Part shown: one piece after another, positions 33,829-43,651 of the stretch
Position numbering within the stretch: the stretch's first letter is position 1
How the letters are laid out: the number at the start of each line of letters is the position of its first letter
DNA from: Sulfuricystis thermophila
Lineage (GTDB): Bacteria; Pseudomonadota; Gammaproteobacteria; Burkholderiales; Rhodocyclaceae
Direction of reading: 5' to 3'
DNA: 64,000 bases
NCBI RefSeq assembly: GCF_004323595.1
Contig: NZ_AP019373.1
Coordinates: forward strand, 1,736,001 to 1,800,000
Program-made: the position numbers and the translations under genes
Notes under the pieces: model-generated
The model's database searches: none
What the model saw: the letters and a program-made list of their open reading frames with translations, nothing else
What the model was told of the DNA's origin: nothing

Positions 33829-35451
33829 TCAACTCCATTCGTCGGGATAACGCGATGTTATCGGATAGCGCCAATCCTTGCCGAAGGCGCGGCGCGTCAC
33901 GCGCACGCCGGGCGGCGCCTGGCGGCGCTTGTATTCGTTCTTCTTGAGCAGCGTGATCACGCGGCGCACGTCGGCTTCCGGCATGCCTTGCGCGATGATC
34001 TCGCGTGGCGATAGGTCGCGCTCCATGTAGGCCTCGATGATCGCGTCGAGCACTTCGTAGGGCGGCAGCGAGTCCTGATCGGTCTGATTGGCTTTGAGCT
34101 CGGCCGAGGGCGCGCGGGTGAGGATGTTCTGCGGAATCACGTCGGAGAGGGTATTGCGGTAATGCGCCAGCCGATAGACGAAGGTCTTGAAGACATCCTT
34201 GAGCACCGCGAAACCGCCCGCCATGTCGCCATAGAGCGTCGCATAGCCGACTGCCATCTCGCTCTTGTTGCCGGTGGTGAGCAGGATGCGTCCGGTGCGG
34301 TTCGAGATCGCCATCAGCAGCAGCCCGCGGATGCGCGCTTGGATGTTCTCCTCGGTGGTGTCCCAGGCGGGTTTCGGCCCCAAGGGTGCGAATACCGGCG
34401 CGAGCATGTTGGCGAATTGCTCCATCGCGGCGGCGATCGGGATTTCGTCATACTGCACGCCCAGCCGGCGCGCCATTTCGCGTGCGTCGTCGAGGCTCAT
34501 TTGCGCGGTATAGGGCGAAGGCATCATCACCGCGCGCACCCGCTCCGCCCCCAGTGCATCGACGGCGACCGCCAAAGTGAGCGCCGAATCGATGCCGCCG
34601 GAGAGGCCGACGATCGCGCCGGGGAAACCGTTCTTGCCGATGTAGTCGGCAACGCCGAGGCACAGCGCGGCATACACCGAGGCCTCGACCGACAGGGGTG
34701 CGGCCAGCGTGCCCGGCAGCAAATGGCCATCGGCGTATTCGACGATCGCCAGCGCCTCCTCGAAGGCCGGCAACTGATGGGTGAGCCGCCCTTGGGCATC
34801 GAGCGCGAACGAATCGCCGTCGAACACCAGTTCGTCCTGGCCGCCCACCAGATTGCAATAGATCGCCGGCATGCTGGTGCCGGCGATGCGCTCACGCAGT
34901 ACCGCCTGGCGGGTAGCGGCCTTGTTCATGTGGAACGGCGAAGCATTTAGCGCCAGCAACAATTCGGCACCGGCCGCGCGGGTTGCCTCGACCGTGCCCG
35001 GCAGCCAGATGTCTTCGCAGATCGCCAGCCCGATCGTGGTTTCGCCGAGCGTGAACACGCATGGCGCGCTGCCGGCGGCGAAATAACGTTCCTCGTCGAA
35101 GACCTCGCTGTTGGGCAGGCGCTGCTTGTGGTAGGTGACCTCGATGCGCCCGTCGCGCAACAGTGAAGCGGCGTTGTAGCGCAGCGTACCGCGCATCTCG
35201 GGGTGGCCGACGACGGCCGGCAGCGGCAGCCGTGCTGCCAGCGCCGACAACTCGCGGGCACAGGCGCGATGAAAGTCCGGCCGCAGCAGCAGATCCTCGG
35301 GCGGATAGCCGGCGAGCGCCAATTCGGGCGTCAGCAACAGATCGGCACCCAGCGCATGCGCCTCGTCGGCGGCGGCGAGGATGCGGGCAGCATTCCCGGC
35401 CAGGTCGCCGACCGTGCAGTCGATCTGCGCGACGGCTACTTTGAGGCTCAT
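33829..35451 (-). CDS. nadE: Glutamine-dependent NAD+ synthetase
   Basis: 540 residues. The N-terminal nitrilase-like glutaminase domain has the Glu-Lys-Cys triad (LLTPELALAGYP, YHKQRLPN, GLAICEDIW). The C-terminal synthetase has the P-loop LSGGIDSAL and TGNKSEMAVGYATLYGD. It converts nicotinate adenine dinucleotide to NAD+ using glutamine. The length is normal. The gene is cotranscribed with glnB. Confidence 0.96.
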   Translation of the reverse strand: MSLKVAVAQIDCTVGDLAGNAARILAAADEAHALGADLLLTPELALAGYPPEDLLLRPDFHRACARELSALAARLPLPAVVGHPEMRGTLRYNAASLLRDGRIEVTYHKQRLPNSEVFDEERYFAAGSAPCVFTLGETTIGLAICEDIWLPGTVEATRAAGAELLLALNASPFHMNKAATRQAVLRERIAGTSMPAIYCNLVGGQDELVFDGDSFALDAQGRLTHQLPAFEEALAIVEYADGHLLPGTLAAPLSVEASVYAALCLGVADYIGKNGFPGAIVGLSGGIDSALTLAVAVDALGAERVRAVMMPSPYTAQMSLDDAREMARRLGVQYDEIPIAAAMEQFANMLAPVFAPLGPKPAWDTTEENIQARIRGLLLMAISNRTGRILLTTGNKSEMAVGYATLYGDMAGGFAVLKDVFKTFVYRLAHYRNTLSDVIPQNILTRAPSAELKANQTDQDSLPPYEVLDAIIEAYMERDLSPREIIAQGMPEADVRRVITLLKKNEYKRRQAPPGVRVTRRAFGKDWRYPITSRYPDEWS

Positions 35452-35466
35452 GCCGATGCCGGAAGT

Positions 35467-36015
35467 TCAGTAGGCAGGTTTCTGCTTCGCTTCATTAAAG
35501 CGCGCCACGCCCGCCATGATTTCCTGCTTGGCCTCCTCGGCGCCGACCCAGCCCTCGACCTTGACGAACTTACCCGGCTCGAGATCCTTGTAATGCGCGA
35601 AGAAGTGGGCGATCGAGTCGAGCACCACCTGCGGGAAATCGCGCGGCGATTCGATGTCGCGATACATCGGCGTCAGCTTGTCGACCGGCACGGCCAGCAA
35701 CTTCGCGTCCTCGCCCGCCTCGTCGGTCATCTTGAGCATGCCGACCGGCCGGCAGCGCACGACGACGCCGGGCGGCAGCGCGAACTGGCTGACGACCAGC
35801 ACATCGACCGGATCGCCGTCACCGGCGATGGTGTGCGGGATGTAGCCGTAGTTGCACGGGTAGTGCATCGCCGTGGACATGAAACGATCGACGAAGATCG
35901 CGCCGGAATCCTTGTCGACCTCGTACTTGATCGGATCCGAATGCATCGGAATCTCGATGATCACATTGAAATCGTTCGGCAGATCCTTGCCGGAAGGAAC
36001 ATTGTTCAAGGCCAC
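35467..36015 (-). CDS. ppa: Inorganic pyrophosphatase (family I)
   Basis: 182 residues with [15 protein letters not shown], the metal-binding DGDPVDVLV and the family end ([20 protein letters not shown]). It hydrolyses pyrophosphate in the cytosol. A promoter with TATAAT on the minus strand lies about 20-30 bp upstream (near 36040). Confidence 0.95.
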   Translation of the reverse strand: MALNNVPSGKDLPNDFNVIIEIPMHSDPIKYEVDKDSGAIFVDRFMSTAMHYPCNYGYIPHTIAGDGDPVDVLVVSQFALPPGVVVRCRPVGMLKMTDEAGEDAKLLAVPVDKLTPMYRDIESPRDFPQVVLDSIAHFFAHYKDLEPGKFVKVEGWVGAEEAKQEIMAGVARFNEAKQKPAY

Positions 36016-36062
36016 GGCTGACTCCTGTCAAAAGCGTCGCATTATAAGATGCAGCGCAACAT

Positions 36063-36269
36063 TCATTCGGCCTCGAAGCCCGCATCCCCGATGGCGGCGC
36101 AAAGCGCTTCCCGCGTCACCTTGGCCGGATCGTAGGTCACGGTCGCCTGGCCGGGGGAGAGCTGCACCTCGACCTTCGCCACCCCAGGGGTTTCCGAAAG
36201 CACCTTCGTCACGCTGGCGGTGCAGCCGCCGCAAGACATGCCGGTGATCTTGATCGTCGTCGTTTCCAT
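36063..36269 (-). CDS. copZ: CopZ-like copper chaperone
   Basis: A 68-residue HMA domain: METTTIKITGMSCGGCTASV has GMSCGGC (Cys13, Cys16), then the beta-alpha-beta fold (PGVAKVEVQLSPGQATVTYDP). It binds Cu(I) in the cytosol and exchanges it with the copper ATPase. It begins one base after the copA stop and is the last gene of the hemN-copA cluster. Confidence 0.93.
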   Translation of the reverse strand: METTTIKITGMSCGGCTASVTKVLSETPGVAKVEVQLSPGQATVTYDPAKVTREALCAAIGDAGFEAE

Positions 36270-36270
36270 C

Positions 36271-38436
36271 TCAAATACCTCCTGGTTTCCAGCGTTTCAG
36301 CAGCAAAGAATTGCTCACCACCGAAACCGAGCTCATCGCCATCGCCGCGCCGGCCACCACCGGGCTCAAGAAACCGAGGGCCGCCGCGGGAATGCCGATC
36401 ACATTGTAGATGAAGGCCCAGAACAGGTTCTGGCGGATCTTCGCCAGCGTCGCACGCGACAGCGAAATCGCATCGGCGACGCCGTGCAAATCATTACGCA
36501 TCAGCGTCACATCGGCGGCCTGCATCGCCACGTCCGCGCCCGCGCCCATCGCGAAGGAAACGTCGGCCGCCGCCAGCGCCGGCGCATCGTTGATGCCATC
36601 ACCGGCCATGCCGACGACCTTGCCGCCGGCCTTCAGTGCCGCGACATGGCGCGCCTTGTCGCCGGGCAACACATTCGCCTCGAAGCGTCGCACCCCCGCC
36701 TGACGGGCGATCTCGGCTGCGGTTGCCGCGTTGTCACCGGTGAGCATCACCACGTCGACGCCCATGCGCTGCAGACGCGCTACCGCCGCCTGCGAGCTCT
36801 CGCGCAACGGATCGGCGACGCTGATCACGCCGACGAGCCTGCCATCCACCTCGACCGCGACCTGACTGCCTGCCGATTCGCTCGCCCCCGCGCCCAGCCA
36901 GTCGGGCGAACCGACCCGCACGCTCCTGCCCGCGACCTCGCCGGCGATACCCTTGCCCGCTTCCACCAATACCGCCTGCGGCGCTTCGAGCGACAGCCCG
37001 CGCCGTTTCGCCTCGGCCACCAGCGCCGCCGCGAGCGGGTGCGTCGAGCCTTGCTCCAGACTGGCGGCGAGCCTCAGCACTTCGGGTGCCGTTCCGTCAG
37101 CGCCGACTTTGATATCCACCACCACGGGTTTGCCCTCGGTCAGCGTGCCGGTCTTGTCGACTGCCAGCACGGTGATTTTTTCCGCCAGTTCCAGCGCCTG
37201 CGCGTTGCGGATCAAGATCCCCGCCTTCGCGCCCAGGCCGGTGCCGACCATGATCGCGGTCGGCGTCGCCAGCCCCAGCGCGCAGGGGCAGGCGATCACC
37301 AGCACAGCGACCGCATCGATCAGCGCCTGGGTGAAGTCGCCGGCAAGCGACCACCAGGCGCCGAAGGTGATCAGGGCGATCGTCACCACCACCGGCACGA
37401 AGATCGCCGCGACCTTGTCGGCGAGCCGCTGCACCGGCGCCTTCGAGCCCTGCGCCTCCTCGACCAGCCGGATGATGCCCGCAAGAAGCGTGTGCGAACC
37501 GACACCCGTCGCCTTCACGCGCAGCAAGCCCTCGCCATTGATCGTTGCCGCGAACACCTTGTCGCCGACGCTTTTCGCCACTGGCATGCTCTCGCCGGTG
37601 AGCATCGCCTCATTGGCGCTCGATGTGCCGGCCACGACCTCGCCATCGACCGGCACCGCCTCGCCCGGCCGCACGACGACGATGTCACCGGGGATCAGGC
37701 TTTTGACCGGCAGCTCGACGAGTTGCCCATCGCGCTCGACATGGGCGGTCGCGGGGGCGAGCTTCATCAGCGCCTCGATCGCCGCGCCGGTCTTGGCCTT
37801 GGCGCGCGCCTCGAGGATCTTGCCCATCAGCACCAGCGTGATCACCGTCGCCGAAGCCTCGAAATAGACGTGCTGGTGCAGACCGAACAGCAGCACGACG
37901 GTGCTGTAAGCCCAGGCCATCGTCGTGCCGAGCGCGACCAGCACGTCCATGTTGCCGGAACCGCCGCGCAGCGCGTTCCAGCCGCCGACATAGAAGCGCC
38001 AGCCGATCCAGAACTGCACCGGGGTCGCCAGGGCGAATTGCAGCCAGCGCGGCAGGATGTCGGCATGAACGTCGCCGCCCGCGGCGAACATGAAGGGCAT
38101 CTGCGCGATCAGCGGCGCGGTGAGCGCCAGCGCGATCCAGAAACGCTTCACTTCGGCACGGTAGGCTGCCTCCTTGCGCGCCTTCTCTTCGGTGCGCGTG
38201 TCGGCGGTCGAGGGCGTGGCCGTGAAGCCGGTCTTGACGATCGTCGCGATGAGCTTGTCGACATCGACCGCGTGCGGGTCGTAGCGGATGTGGGCGCGCT
38301 CGGCCGGCAGATTCACCACCGCCTCGACGCCCGGCAGTTTGTTCAGTTGCCGCTCGATGCGCGCCGAGCAAGCGGCGCAGGTCATGCCGCCGATGGCGAG
38401 CTCGACGGTCTCGCAGGATTCGCTTTTCGCTTCCAT
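36271..38436 (-). CDS. copA: Cu(I)-exporting P1B ATPase
   Basis: 721 residues. One N-terminal HMA domain with GMTCAAC (Cys20, Cys23), then membrane helices, the metal site [22 protein letters not shown], the normal His-Pro (STHPLAAAL), [10 protein letters not shown] and the [13 protein letters not shown] end. Unlike the pump at 3523 it has intact HP. It exports Cu(I) to the periplasm; its position with hemN, a DsbD_2 protein and fnr suggests a link to cytochrome oxidase maturation as well as detoxification. A REP-like half unit at 37086-37110 is read in frame as KVGADGTA. Confidence 0.95.
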   Translation of the reverse strand: MEAKSESCETVELAIGGMTCAACSARIERQLNKLPGVEAVVNLPAERAHIRYDPHAVDVDKLIATIVKTGFTATPSTADTRTEEKARKEAAYRAEVKRFWIALALTAPLIAQMPFMFAAGGDVHADILPRWLQFALATPVQFWIGWRFYVGGWNALRGGSGNMDVLVALGTTMAWAYSTVVLLFGLHQHVYFEASATVITLVLMGKILEARAKAKTGAAIEALMKLAPATAHVERDGQLVELPVKSLIPGDIVVVRPGEAVPVDGEVVAGTSSANEAMLTGESMPVAKSVGDKVFAATINGEGLLRVKATGVGSHTLLAGIIRLVEEAQGSKAPVQRLADKVAAIFVPVVVTIALITFGAWWSLAGDFTQALIDAVAVLVIACPCALGLATPTAIMVGTGLGAKAGILIRNAQALELAEKITVLAVDKTGTLTEGKPVVVDIKVGADGTAPEVLRLAASLEQGSTHPLAAALVAEAKRRGLSLEAPQAVLVEAGKGIAGEVAGRSVRVGSPDWLGAGASESAGSQVAVEVDGRLVGVISVADPLRESSQAAVARLQRMGVDVVMLTGDNAATAAEIARQAGVRRFEANVLPGDKARHVAALKAGGKVVGMAGDGINDAPALAAADVSFAMGAGADVAMQAADVTLMRNDLHGVADAISLSRATLAKIRQNLFWAFIYNVIGIPAAALGFLSPVVAGAAMAMSSVSVVSNSLLLKRWKPGGI
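37086..37110. repeat. REP-like half unit inside copA
   Basis: A degenerate copy with CAGCGCCGACTTT; read on the minus strand as KVGADGTA between the phosphorylation site and the HP motif. Confidence 0.5.
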
Positions 38437-38442
38437 TTCATT

Positions 38443-39099
38443 TCAGCGGAAATAATTGACGAAGCCCATTATCCCGTAGCCGAGCACCAGAAGGCCAGAA
38501 ACCACGCGCACGACGCGGGCTTGGGCAAAGCGGGTGAAGCGCGCGAGCAAGAGCCCCGCCAAGAGCAGATTCGGCAGCGTGCCAAGCCCGAAGGCGAGCA
38601 TCAGCAACGCCCCCTTGACGGCCGAACCGGCGGCGAGCGCCGTGGTCAGCGCGCTATAGACGAGGCCGCAGGGTAGCCACCCCCACAGCAACCCCAACGG
38701 CAGCGCTTGAGCGATACCGCGCACCGGCAGGAAGCGGGAGGTGAGCGGCTGGATGCGTCGCCACAACCTCTGGCCGCCGCGCTCCAGCGGCGCGAGGAAT
38801 TGGGTCACCCCAAGAAGATACAAGCCCATCGCGACCAGCATCAGACTGGCGAAGAGATACAGCCCGTTTTGCAGCGCGAGCAGACTGCCGGCCGCCTGCC
38901 CCAGCCAGCCGGCAATGAGGCCGGCGGTGACATAACTCGCGATGCGACCGAGGTTGTAAGCGAGCTGGACGAAGAGCGCCGCCGCGCCCTGCCTAGGCGC
39001 CTGCAGCGAAAACGCGCCGACGATGCCGCCGCACATGCCGGCGCAGTGGCCGCCGCCGAGCAGGCCGACGATGAACAGCGCGAGAAACGAGTTATCCAC
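38443..39099 (-). CDS. DsbD_2/TauE-like membrane protein beside copA
   Basis: 218 residues with six helices. Helix 1 has GGGHCAGMCGG and the middle has WGWLPCGLVYSAL. It is a paralogue of 5974-6657, sharing the GHCxGMCGG and PC motifs. Such proteins (also called UreH-like) are found beside ccoI/copA and hemN and are implicated in cbb3 oxidase biogenesis and copper supply. It lies 6 bp upstream of copA in the same operon. Confidence 0.85.
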   Translation of the reverse strand: MDNSFLALFIVGLLGGGHCAGMCGGIVGAFSLQAPRQGAAALFVQLAYNLGRIASYVTAGLIAGWLGQAAGSLLALQNGLYLFASLMLVAMGLYLLGVTQFLAPLERGGQRLWRRIQPLTSRFLPVRGIAQALPLGLLWGWLPCGLVYSALTTALAAGSAVKGALLMLAFGLGTLPNLLLAGLLLARFTRFAQARVVRVVSGLLVLGYGIMGFVNYFR

Positions 39100-39106
39100 G
39101 GGCGGG

Positions 39107-39130
39107 GTGCCGTCCTGTCAGCGCCGACAT
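39107..39130. repeat. REP-like half unit between hemN and DsbD_2 gene
   Basis: An intergenic copy of the GTCAGCGCCGAC core in the 41-bp gap between the two genes. Confidence 0.6.
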
Positions 39131-39140
39131 TACTTCAGGG

Positions 39141-40532
39141 TCAGATGACTTTGGAATAGCGCACGCGCTCGCGGTCGGCGCGCAAATACTTGTCGAACAC
39201 CATCGCGATGACGCGCACCAGGAGGCGGCCTTTCGGCTCGACGGTGATCCACTGCTCGTCGATGGTCAGCAGCCCGGCCTGCTCCATCTCGCGCAAATCG
39301 GCGAGTTCCGCCGCAAAGTAGGAGTTGAAGTCGATCAGATGGGCGATCTCGATCGATTCGATCGACAGTTCGAAGTGGCACATCAAGGCCTGGATGATCG
39401 AACGGCGCAGCAGATCATCCGCGGTGAGCTCCAGCCCACGCATCACCGGCAGCCGCCCCTGATCGAGCGCGTCGTAATACTCGTCGAGGGTGCGGTAGTT
39501 TTGCGCATAGGTCGGGCCGACCTTGCCGATCGCCGAGACACCGAAGGCCAACAGATCGGCTTCGGCATGCGTCGAATAGCCCTGGAAGTTGCGATGCAGC
39601 CTGCCCTGGCGCTGGGCGATCGCCAGCTCGTCATCCGGCTTGGCGAAGTGATCCATGCCGATGAAGACATAGCCCGCGTCGGTCAGACGGCGAATGGCGA
39701 GCTGCAGGATCTGCAGCTTGGCCTCCGGACTCGGCAGGTCGGCTTCGTTGATGCGCCGCTGCGGCTTGGCGAGATTCGGCAGATGCGCATAGTTGTAGAT
39801 CGACAGACGGTCCGGCGAGAGCTTGATCACCTCATCGAGCGTATGGTTGAAGCTGATCACGTTCTGCTTCGGCAGACCGTAGATCAGATCGACCGAAATG
39901 CCCTTGAAGCCGAACTCGCGCGCCGCATCGATGACGACGCGCGTCTCGTCGAGCGTCTGGATGCGATTCACTGCGGCCTGCACGCGCGGGTCGAAATCCT
40001 GCACGCCGACGCTCATGCGGTTGAAACCCAGCTCGGCGAGCAATTTCACCGTCTCGCGGTCGACCTTGCGCGGATCGACCTCGATCGAATATTCGCCCTC
40101 CGGCAACAGGCGGAAATGCTGCCGGGTCATCTCCATCAGCCGCTTCATCTCCTCGTGCGAGAGGAAAGTCGGCGTGCCGCCGCCCCAGTGCAGTTGCACC
40201 ACGTCGTGCGGGCCGTCGAGGGCCGCCGACTGCAACGCGAGTTCCTTGCCGAGGTATTTCAGATACTTGGCCGAGCGCCCGTGATCCTTGGTGATGATCT
40301 TGTTGCAGGCGCAGTAGTAGCAGATCGTGTTGCAGAACGGGATGTGAAAGTATAATGAAAGCGGCCTGCCGATCCCGCCGATCGTGCGCTTCCCCAGCCA
40401 GGAACGGTAGGCAGCGGCATCGAAAGCCTCGACGAAGCGGTCGGCCGTCGGATAGGACGTATAACGCGGGCCGGAAACGTCGAAACGTCGGATGACCTGC
40501 GGATCGAAAATCAGTTCTTGATAATGGCTCAC
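39141..40532 (-). CDS. hemN: Oxygen-independent coproporphyrinogen III oxidase
   Basis: 463 residues. The radical-SAM cluster is CNTICYYCAC (Cys67, Cys71, Cys74), preceded by SLYFHIPF. HWGGGTPTFL and VDPRKVDRETV are HemN landmarks. It makes protoporphyrinogen for heme without oxygen. The gene is divergent from fnr; an FNR-like box in the shared intergenic region (40642-40655) suggests anaerobic induction. Confidence 0.96.
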   Translation of the reverse strand: MSHYQELIFDPQVIRRFDVSGPRYTSYPTADRFVEAFDAAAYRSWLGKRTIGGIGRPLSLYFHIPFCNTICYYCACNKIITKDHGRSAKYLKYLGKELALQSAALDGPHDVVQLHWGGGTPTFLSHEEMKRLMEMTRQHFRLLPEGEYSIEVDPRKVDRETVKLLAELGFNRMSVGVQDFDPRVQAAVNRIQTLDETRVVIDAAREFGFKGISVDLIYGLPKQNVISFNHTLDEVIKLSPDRLSIYNYAHLPNLAKPQRRINEADLPSPEAKLQILQLAIRRLTDAGYVFIGMDHFAKPDDELAIAQRQGRLHRNFQGYSTHAEADLLAFGVSAIGKVGPTYAQNYRTLDEYYDALDQGRLPVMRGLELTADDLLRRSIIQALMCHFELSIESIEIAHLIDFNSYFAAELADLREMEQAGLLTIDEQWITVEPKGRLLVRVIAMVFDKYLRADRERVRYSKVI

Positions 40533-40641
40533 GACTTACAACGAATGACGCGATAAAGACGCGATGAAAATACCACGCTCAGCCAGAGCGCGCCCCAACC
40601 GGACGGAGCCCAGAGAATGCAGCAAGCGCGGCCAGCCCACG

Positions 40642-40655
40642 TTGACACAGATCAA
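40642..40655. promoter_or_regulatory. FNR-type box between hemN and fnr
   Basis: TTGACACAGATCAA has one mismatch to TTGAT-N4-ATCAA. It is 116 bp before hemN and only 28 bp before the chosen fnr start, which suits activation of hemN or autorepression of fnr. Confidence 0.7.
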
Positions 40656-40676
40656 AGCCGTTCCGAATCTCACCCC

Positions 40677-41414
40677 ATGCCGGCAAAATTAGCCCGTCTC
40701 TCGCTACCGGCGTTGCGTGAAGCCTGTTCGCAATGCAACCTGCGCGAGCTGTGCCTGCCGGTCGGTCTATCGGAAGAAGAGCTCGGCCAGCTCGACGAAC
40801 TCGTCACCATCAGACGCCGCATCCTGCGCGGTCAGCACCTGTTTCGCAGCGGCGATCCCTTCGAAGCGATTTATGCTGTCAAAACCGGCTTTTTCAAGAC
40901 TGATGTGCTGCTCGAGGATGGCCGCGAGCAGGTCACCGGTTTCCAGATGGCGGGCGAAATCCTCGGCCTCGACGGCATCGGCAGCGAAAAGCACTCGTGC
41001 AATGCGATCGCGCTCGAAGACAGCGAAGTCTGCGTCATTCCCTTCGCCGACCTGGAAAACTATTCCCGCTCGATCGGCGCGCTGCAGCATCACTTCCACA
41101 AGGTGATGAGCCGCGAGATCGTGCGCGATCACGGTGTGATGATGCTCTTGGGCATCATGCGCGCCGAAGAGCGCCTGGCCGCCTTCCTGCTCAACCTGTC
41201 GCAGCGCTTCACCGCGCGCGGCTATTCGCCGACCGAATTCAACCTGCGCATGACCCGCAACGAGATCGGTTCCTACCTGGGCTTGAAGCTCGAAACCGTC
41301 AGCCGCGCCTTCTCGCGCTTCCAGGAGGAGGGCTTGATCGCGGTGCACCAGAAGCACATCCGCATTCTCGATGTCGCCGGACTCAAAAAACTGCTTTCCG
41401 AACGGCACGCCTGA
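40677..41414 (+). CDS. fnr: FNR oxygen-sensing transcription regulator
   Basis: 245 residues from the ATG at 40677. Four Cys for the oxygen-labile 4Fe-4S cluster are visible (CSQCNLRELC at residues 17, 20, 26 and SCNAI at 109). The effector domain and a winged helix with the FNR recognition helix LETVSRAFSRF are present, so it should bind TTGAT-N4-ATCAA boxes, of which at least six are in the window. The alternative ATG at 40617 would place an FNR box inside the coding region and lacks a ribosome site. A DNR-type regulator follows in the same direction. Confidence 0.95.
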   Translation: MPAKLARLSLPALREACSQCNLRELCLPVGLSEEELGQLDELVTIRRRILRGQHLFRSGDPFEAIYAVKTGFFKTDVLLEDGREQVTGFQMAGEILGLDGIGSEKHSCNAIALEDSEVCVIPFADLENYSRSIGALQHHFHKVMSREIVRDHGVMMLLGIMRAEERLAAFLLNLSQRFTARGYSPTEFNLRMTRNEIGSYLGLKLETVSRAFSRFQEEGLIAVHQKHIRILDVAGLKKLLSERHA

Positions 41415-41431
41415 AAGGATCGGTTCCCAAG

Positions 41432-42136
41432 ATGACGTCGCAAGATACCCACGACACCCGCATCGACATTCCGGCCCTGCTGGTTCGTCTGCCGCTGTTC
41501 CAGGAGCTCTCCGCCGAGCAGATCGCGCATCTGGCCGCACATACGCGAGCCAAGCGCCTGCCGAAGGGCGAAATGCTGTTCCAGCGTGGCGACATCGCCC
41601 ACGGTTTCTATTTCATCGTTTTCGGCCAGGTCAAGCTCGCCTTTCCGTCGTCGAGTGGCAACGAAAAAGTGGTCGAAATCCTCGGCCCGCGCCAGAGCTT
41701 CGGCGAGGCCGCGGTTTTTGCCCAGCGGCCCTACCCCGTGTTTGCCCAGGCGCTGGCTGACTCCTTGTTGCTCTTCGTCCCGCGCGATGCGATCTTCGAG
41801 CTGCTCGAAACGGACAACTCCTTCGCCCGCAACATGCTTGCCGGGCTGGCGATGCGCCTGCATTCGCTGATCATGGATGTCGAATCCTACAGCCTGCGCT
41901 CCAGCGCCCAGCGGGTCATCGGCTATCTGCTGCAGCACTGTCCGAATGAGCATTGCGAAGGCAGCATCGAGATCATCCTGCCGACCTCGAAGCAGGTGAT
42001 CGCCTCGCGGCTCAACCTGACGCCGGAAACCCTCTCGCGCATCCTGCACGATCTGACCGAAGCGCGGCTGATCGAAATGCAGGGCAAGCACATCAAGATC
42101 GGCGATCTCAAGCGGCTGCGCGAATACGAGTTTTGA
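41432..42136 (+). CDS. dnr: DNR-type Crp/Fnr regulator
   Basis: 234 residues. The sensor domain lacks FNR cysteines (LPLFQELSAEQIAHLAAHTRAKRLPKGEMLFQRGD); the winged helix is SKQVIASRLNLTPETLSRILHDLTEARLI. The PETLSR recognition helix and KQVIASRL lead-in are typical of DNR regulators, which respond to nitric oxide through heme and bind FNR-like boxes. It is 17 bp after fnr. Its 3' end overlaps the convergent NnrS-like gene by 29 bp. Likely target: the TTGAC-N4-GTCAA box at 44155. Confidence 0.88.
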   Translation: MTSQDTHDTRIDIPALLVRLPLFQELSAEQIAHLAAHTRAKRLPKGEMLFQRGDIAHGFYFIVFGQVKLAFPSSSGNEKVVEILGPRQSFGEAAVFAQRPYPVFAQALADSLLLFVPRDAIFELLETDNSFARNMLAGLAMRLHSLIMDVESYSLRSSAQRVIGYLLQHCPNEHCEGSIEIILPTSKQVIASRLNLTPETLSRILHDLTEARLIEMQGKHIKIGDLKRLREYEF

Positions 42137-43394
42137 AATCGCGATAGACGCCCACCGCGCCGATCAGGTTCGCCTCCAGCCAGACGCACGAGGCCGCGAA
42201 CAGCACACCGGCCGGCCGCGCCAGTACCGGCCAGACGACCGCCGCGAGAAGGAAAGCCAGCGCCGCCACATGCAGGTAAAACTGCCCGCGCATGCGCTTT
42301 TCCGGGATCATCTGATGCATCGTCGGCGGCATGATGCCCCGGCCGCACAGGTTCTGCAGATGCAGCCAATTCAAAAACGGCACGATCTTGTAGAGCATGC
42401 CGTTGATCGCCGAGACGAACACGCCGACGATCGCCAAAAGGCCGATCCACACCGCCCCGCGCGGTTCAGCGGCCAGCGCCGGCAAGAGGGTGATCGCCAG
42501 CGCGGAGACGACCACCGCGAGCAGGGCCAGCATCGCCGTGCGGAAAAACAGGAAGGTGGCATCGCTCACCTTGCGGCGGCGACGCTGCTGGAGACGCAAC
42601 GTGGCCACGGCGAACGCGCTGCTCACGCCGACGCCACCGATGAAGGCCACTTGCTGCCTGCTCGCTGCCACCGGATCGAAAAGCAGCGACCAGCCCAACA
42701 GCAAGGCGAGCAGGACGAGCGGAAAGCTGCGCGCCAGCCAAACCGGATAGGCAGGGGTGAGCTGAAACATCGGCACCACGTAATAGGACACGCCAGCCAG
42801 CAGAATCAACGCCCAGCCGCCCAAACCCCACGCCGCATGCAAGTCGGTGAGTGCGAGGAGCGGCCACTCGCTGCCGCGCGCAAGTCCCGCCGCGAGAACG
42901 ATGCCGAGGCTCATTGTCGCCACGAGGGCGGTCACGGCCAGCCGCAGTGCGACCACGGTCGCGCCGCGTGCCGGTGTGCGTAGGAGCGCAATCCCCGTCA
43001 CGATGGCGAAGAAGCCCAGCGCCAACGCCAGCCCATGCGCTGCTGCCATGAAAAACGCTGGCTGCTGACTCAGGAAGGCGGTAACCAGCAGTGCGGCCGA
43101 GACGATCAGCAACGGGTGCACCACCCCGGCCACCCACCGGGGTCGCCAGACATTCGCCCCTGCCGCCACCGGCAGGAATTGCAGCAGTGCACCGCACATC
43201 GCCTGCAGCATGAAACCCAGCACCAACAGATGGGTGCCGGCCAGCGCCGCGGGCATCCAGCGCGAAGCGAACATTTCGCCGCCGACGATCGCGAGCAGCA
43301 AGCCCGCCGCGATGCCGAACAACGGCGCGGTCAGGAAGAAACGGAAGGGAACGCCGATTGGCGGCGCCTGATCGAAAGAGAGATCAGGATGCAT
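42108..43394 (-). CDS. NnrS-like/heme-copper-type multi-pass membrane protein
   Basis: 428 residues and about 12 helices. Conserved-looking His and aromatic positions are LAGTHLLVLGFMLQAMCGALLQFLPV, LTDLHAAWGLGGWALILLAGVSYYVVPMFQ and KIVPFLNWLHLQNLC (given in parts). This pattern recalls NnrS and the NorB/CcoN-like uncharacterised proteins found beside DNR in denitrifiers, but I cannot separate these possibilities. It is the third gene after a hemerythrin and a DUF2249 protein, 20 bp behind the latter, and probably serves nitric-oxide defence or denitrification. Confidence 0.72.
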   Translation of the reverse strand: MHPDLSFDQAPPIGVPFRFFLTAPLFGIAAGLLLAIVGGEMFASRWMPAALAGTHLLVLGFMLQAMCGALLQFLPVAAGANVWRPRWVAGVVHPLLIVSAALLVTAFLSQQPAFFMAAAHGLALALGFFAIVTGIALLRTPARGATVVALRLAVTALVATMSLGIVLAAGLARGSEWPLLALTDLHAAWGLGGWALILLAGVSYYVVPMFQLTPAYPVWLARSFPLVLLALLLGWSLLFDPVAASRQQVAFIGGVGVSSAFAVATLRLQQRRRRKVSDATFLFFRTAMLALLAVVVSALAITLLPALAAEPRGAVWIGLLAIVGVFVSAINGMLYKIVPFLNWLHLQNLCGRGIMPPTMHQMIPEKRMRGQFYLHVAALAFLLAAVVWPVLARPAGVLFAASCVWLEANLIGAVGVYRDFKTRIRAAA

Positions 43395-43414
43395 GTTTCA
43401 CGCCTCGCCCGTCC

Positions 43415-43651
43415 TCAAGCGTGCCGGATGCGGATCTCGTGCGTGCCGTCCTCGAGGACTTCCTCCTGCCAGACGTAACCGCCTTGATTGCGCAGGATGT
43501 TGAACAGCGGCAGCGGGTGACAATAGAGCAACAGCAACAGCTCTTCCCCGGCAGCAAGGCCATCGAGGGCTTCGAGCGTCCGTTCGAGCGGTTCGGGTGG
43601 CTGCATTTCGCGGCCATCGATGATCCGCACGCCCCGGTTTGCGTCAGTCAT
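43415..43651 (-). CDS. DUF2249-type small protein
   Basis: 78 residues from the ATG at 43651. IIDGREMQPPEPLERTLEAL, LLLLYCHPLPLFNILRNQGG and VWQEEVLEDGTHEIRIR match the TusA-like DUF2249 pattern (DxR..PPEPME.. and HxPxPL). Such proteins are recurrent neighbours of hemerythrins and NnrS/nitrite reductase genes. Function is unproven. It overlaps the hemerythrin gene by 4 bp. Confidence 0.82.
   Translation of the reverse strand: MTDANRGVRIIDGREMQPPEPLERTLEALDGLAAGEELLLLLYCHPLPLFNILRNQGGYVWQEEVLEDGTHEIRIRHA

Noticed and set aside
36220-38676. 818-codon open frame opposite copA and copZ
   Set aside because: It is the antisense of strong catalytic motifs, has Arg/His-rich low-quality sequence, and reflects high GC content.
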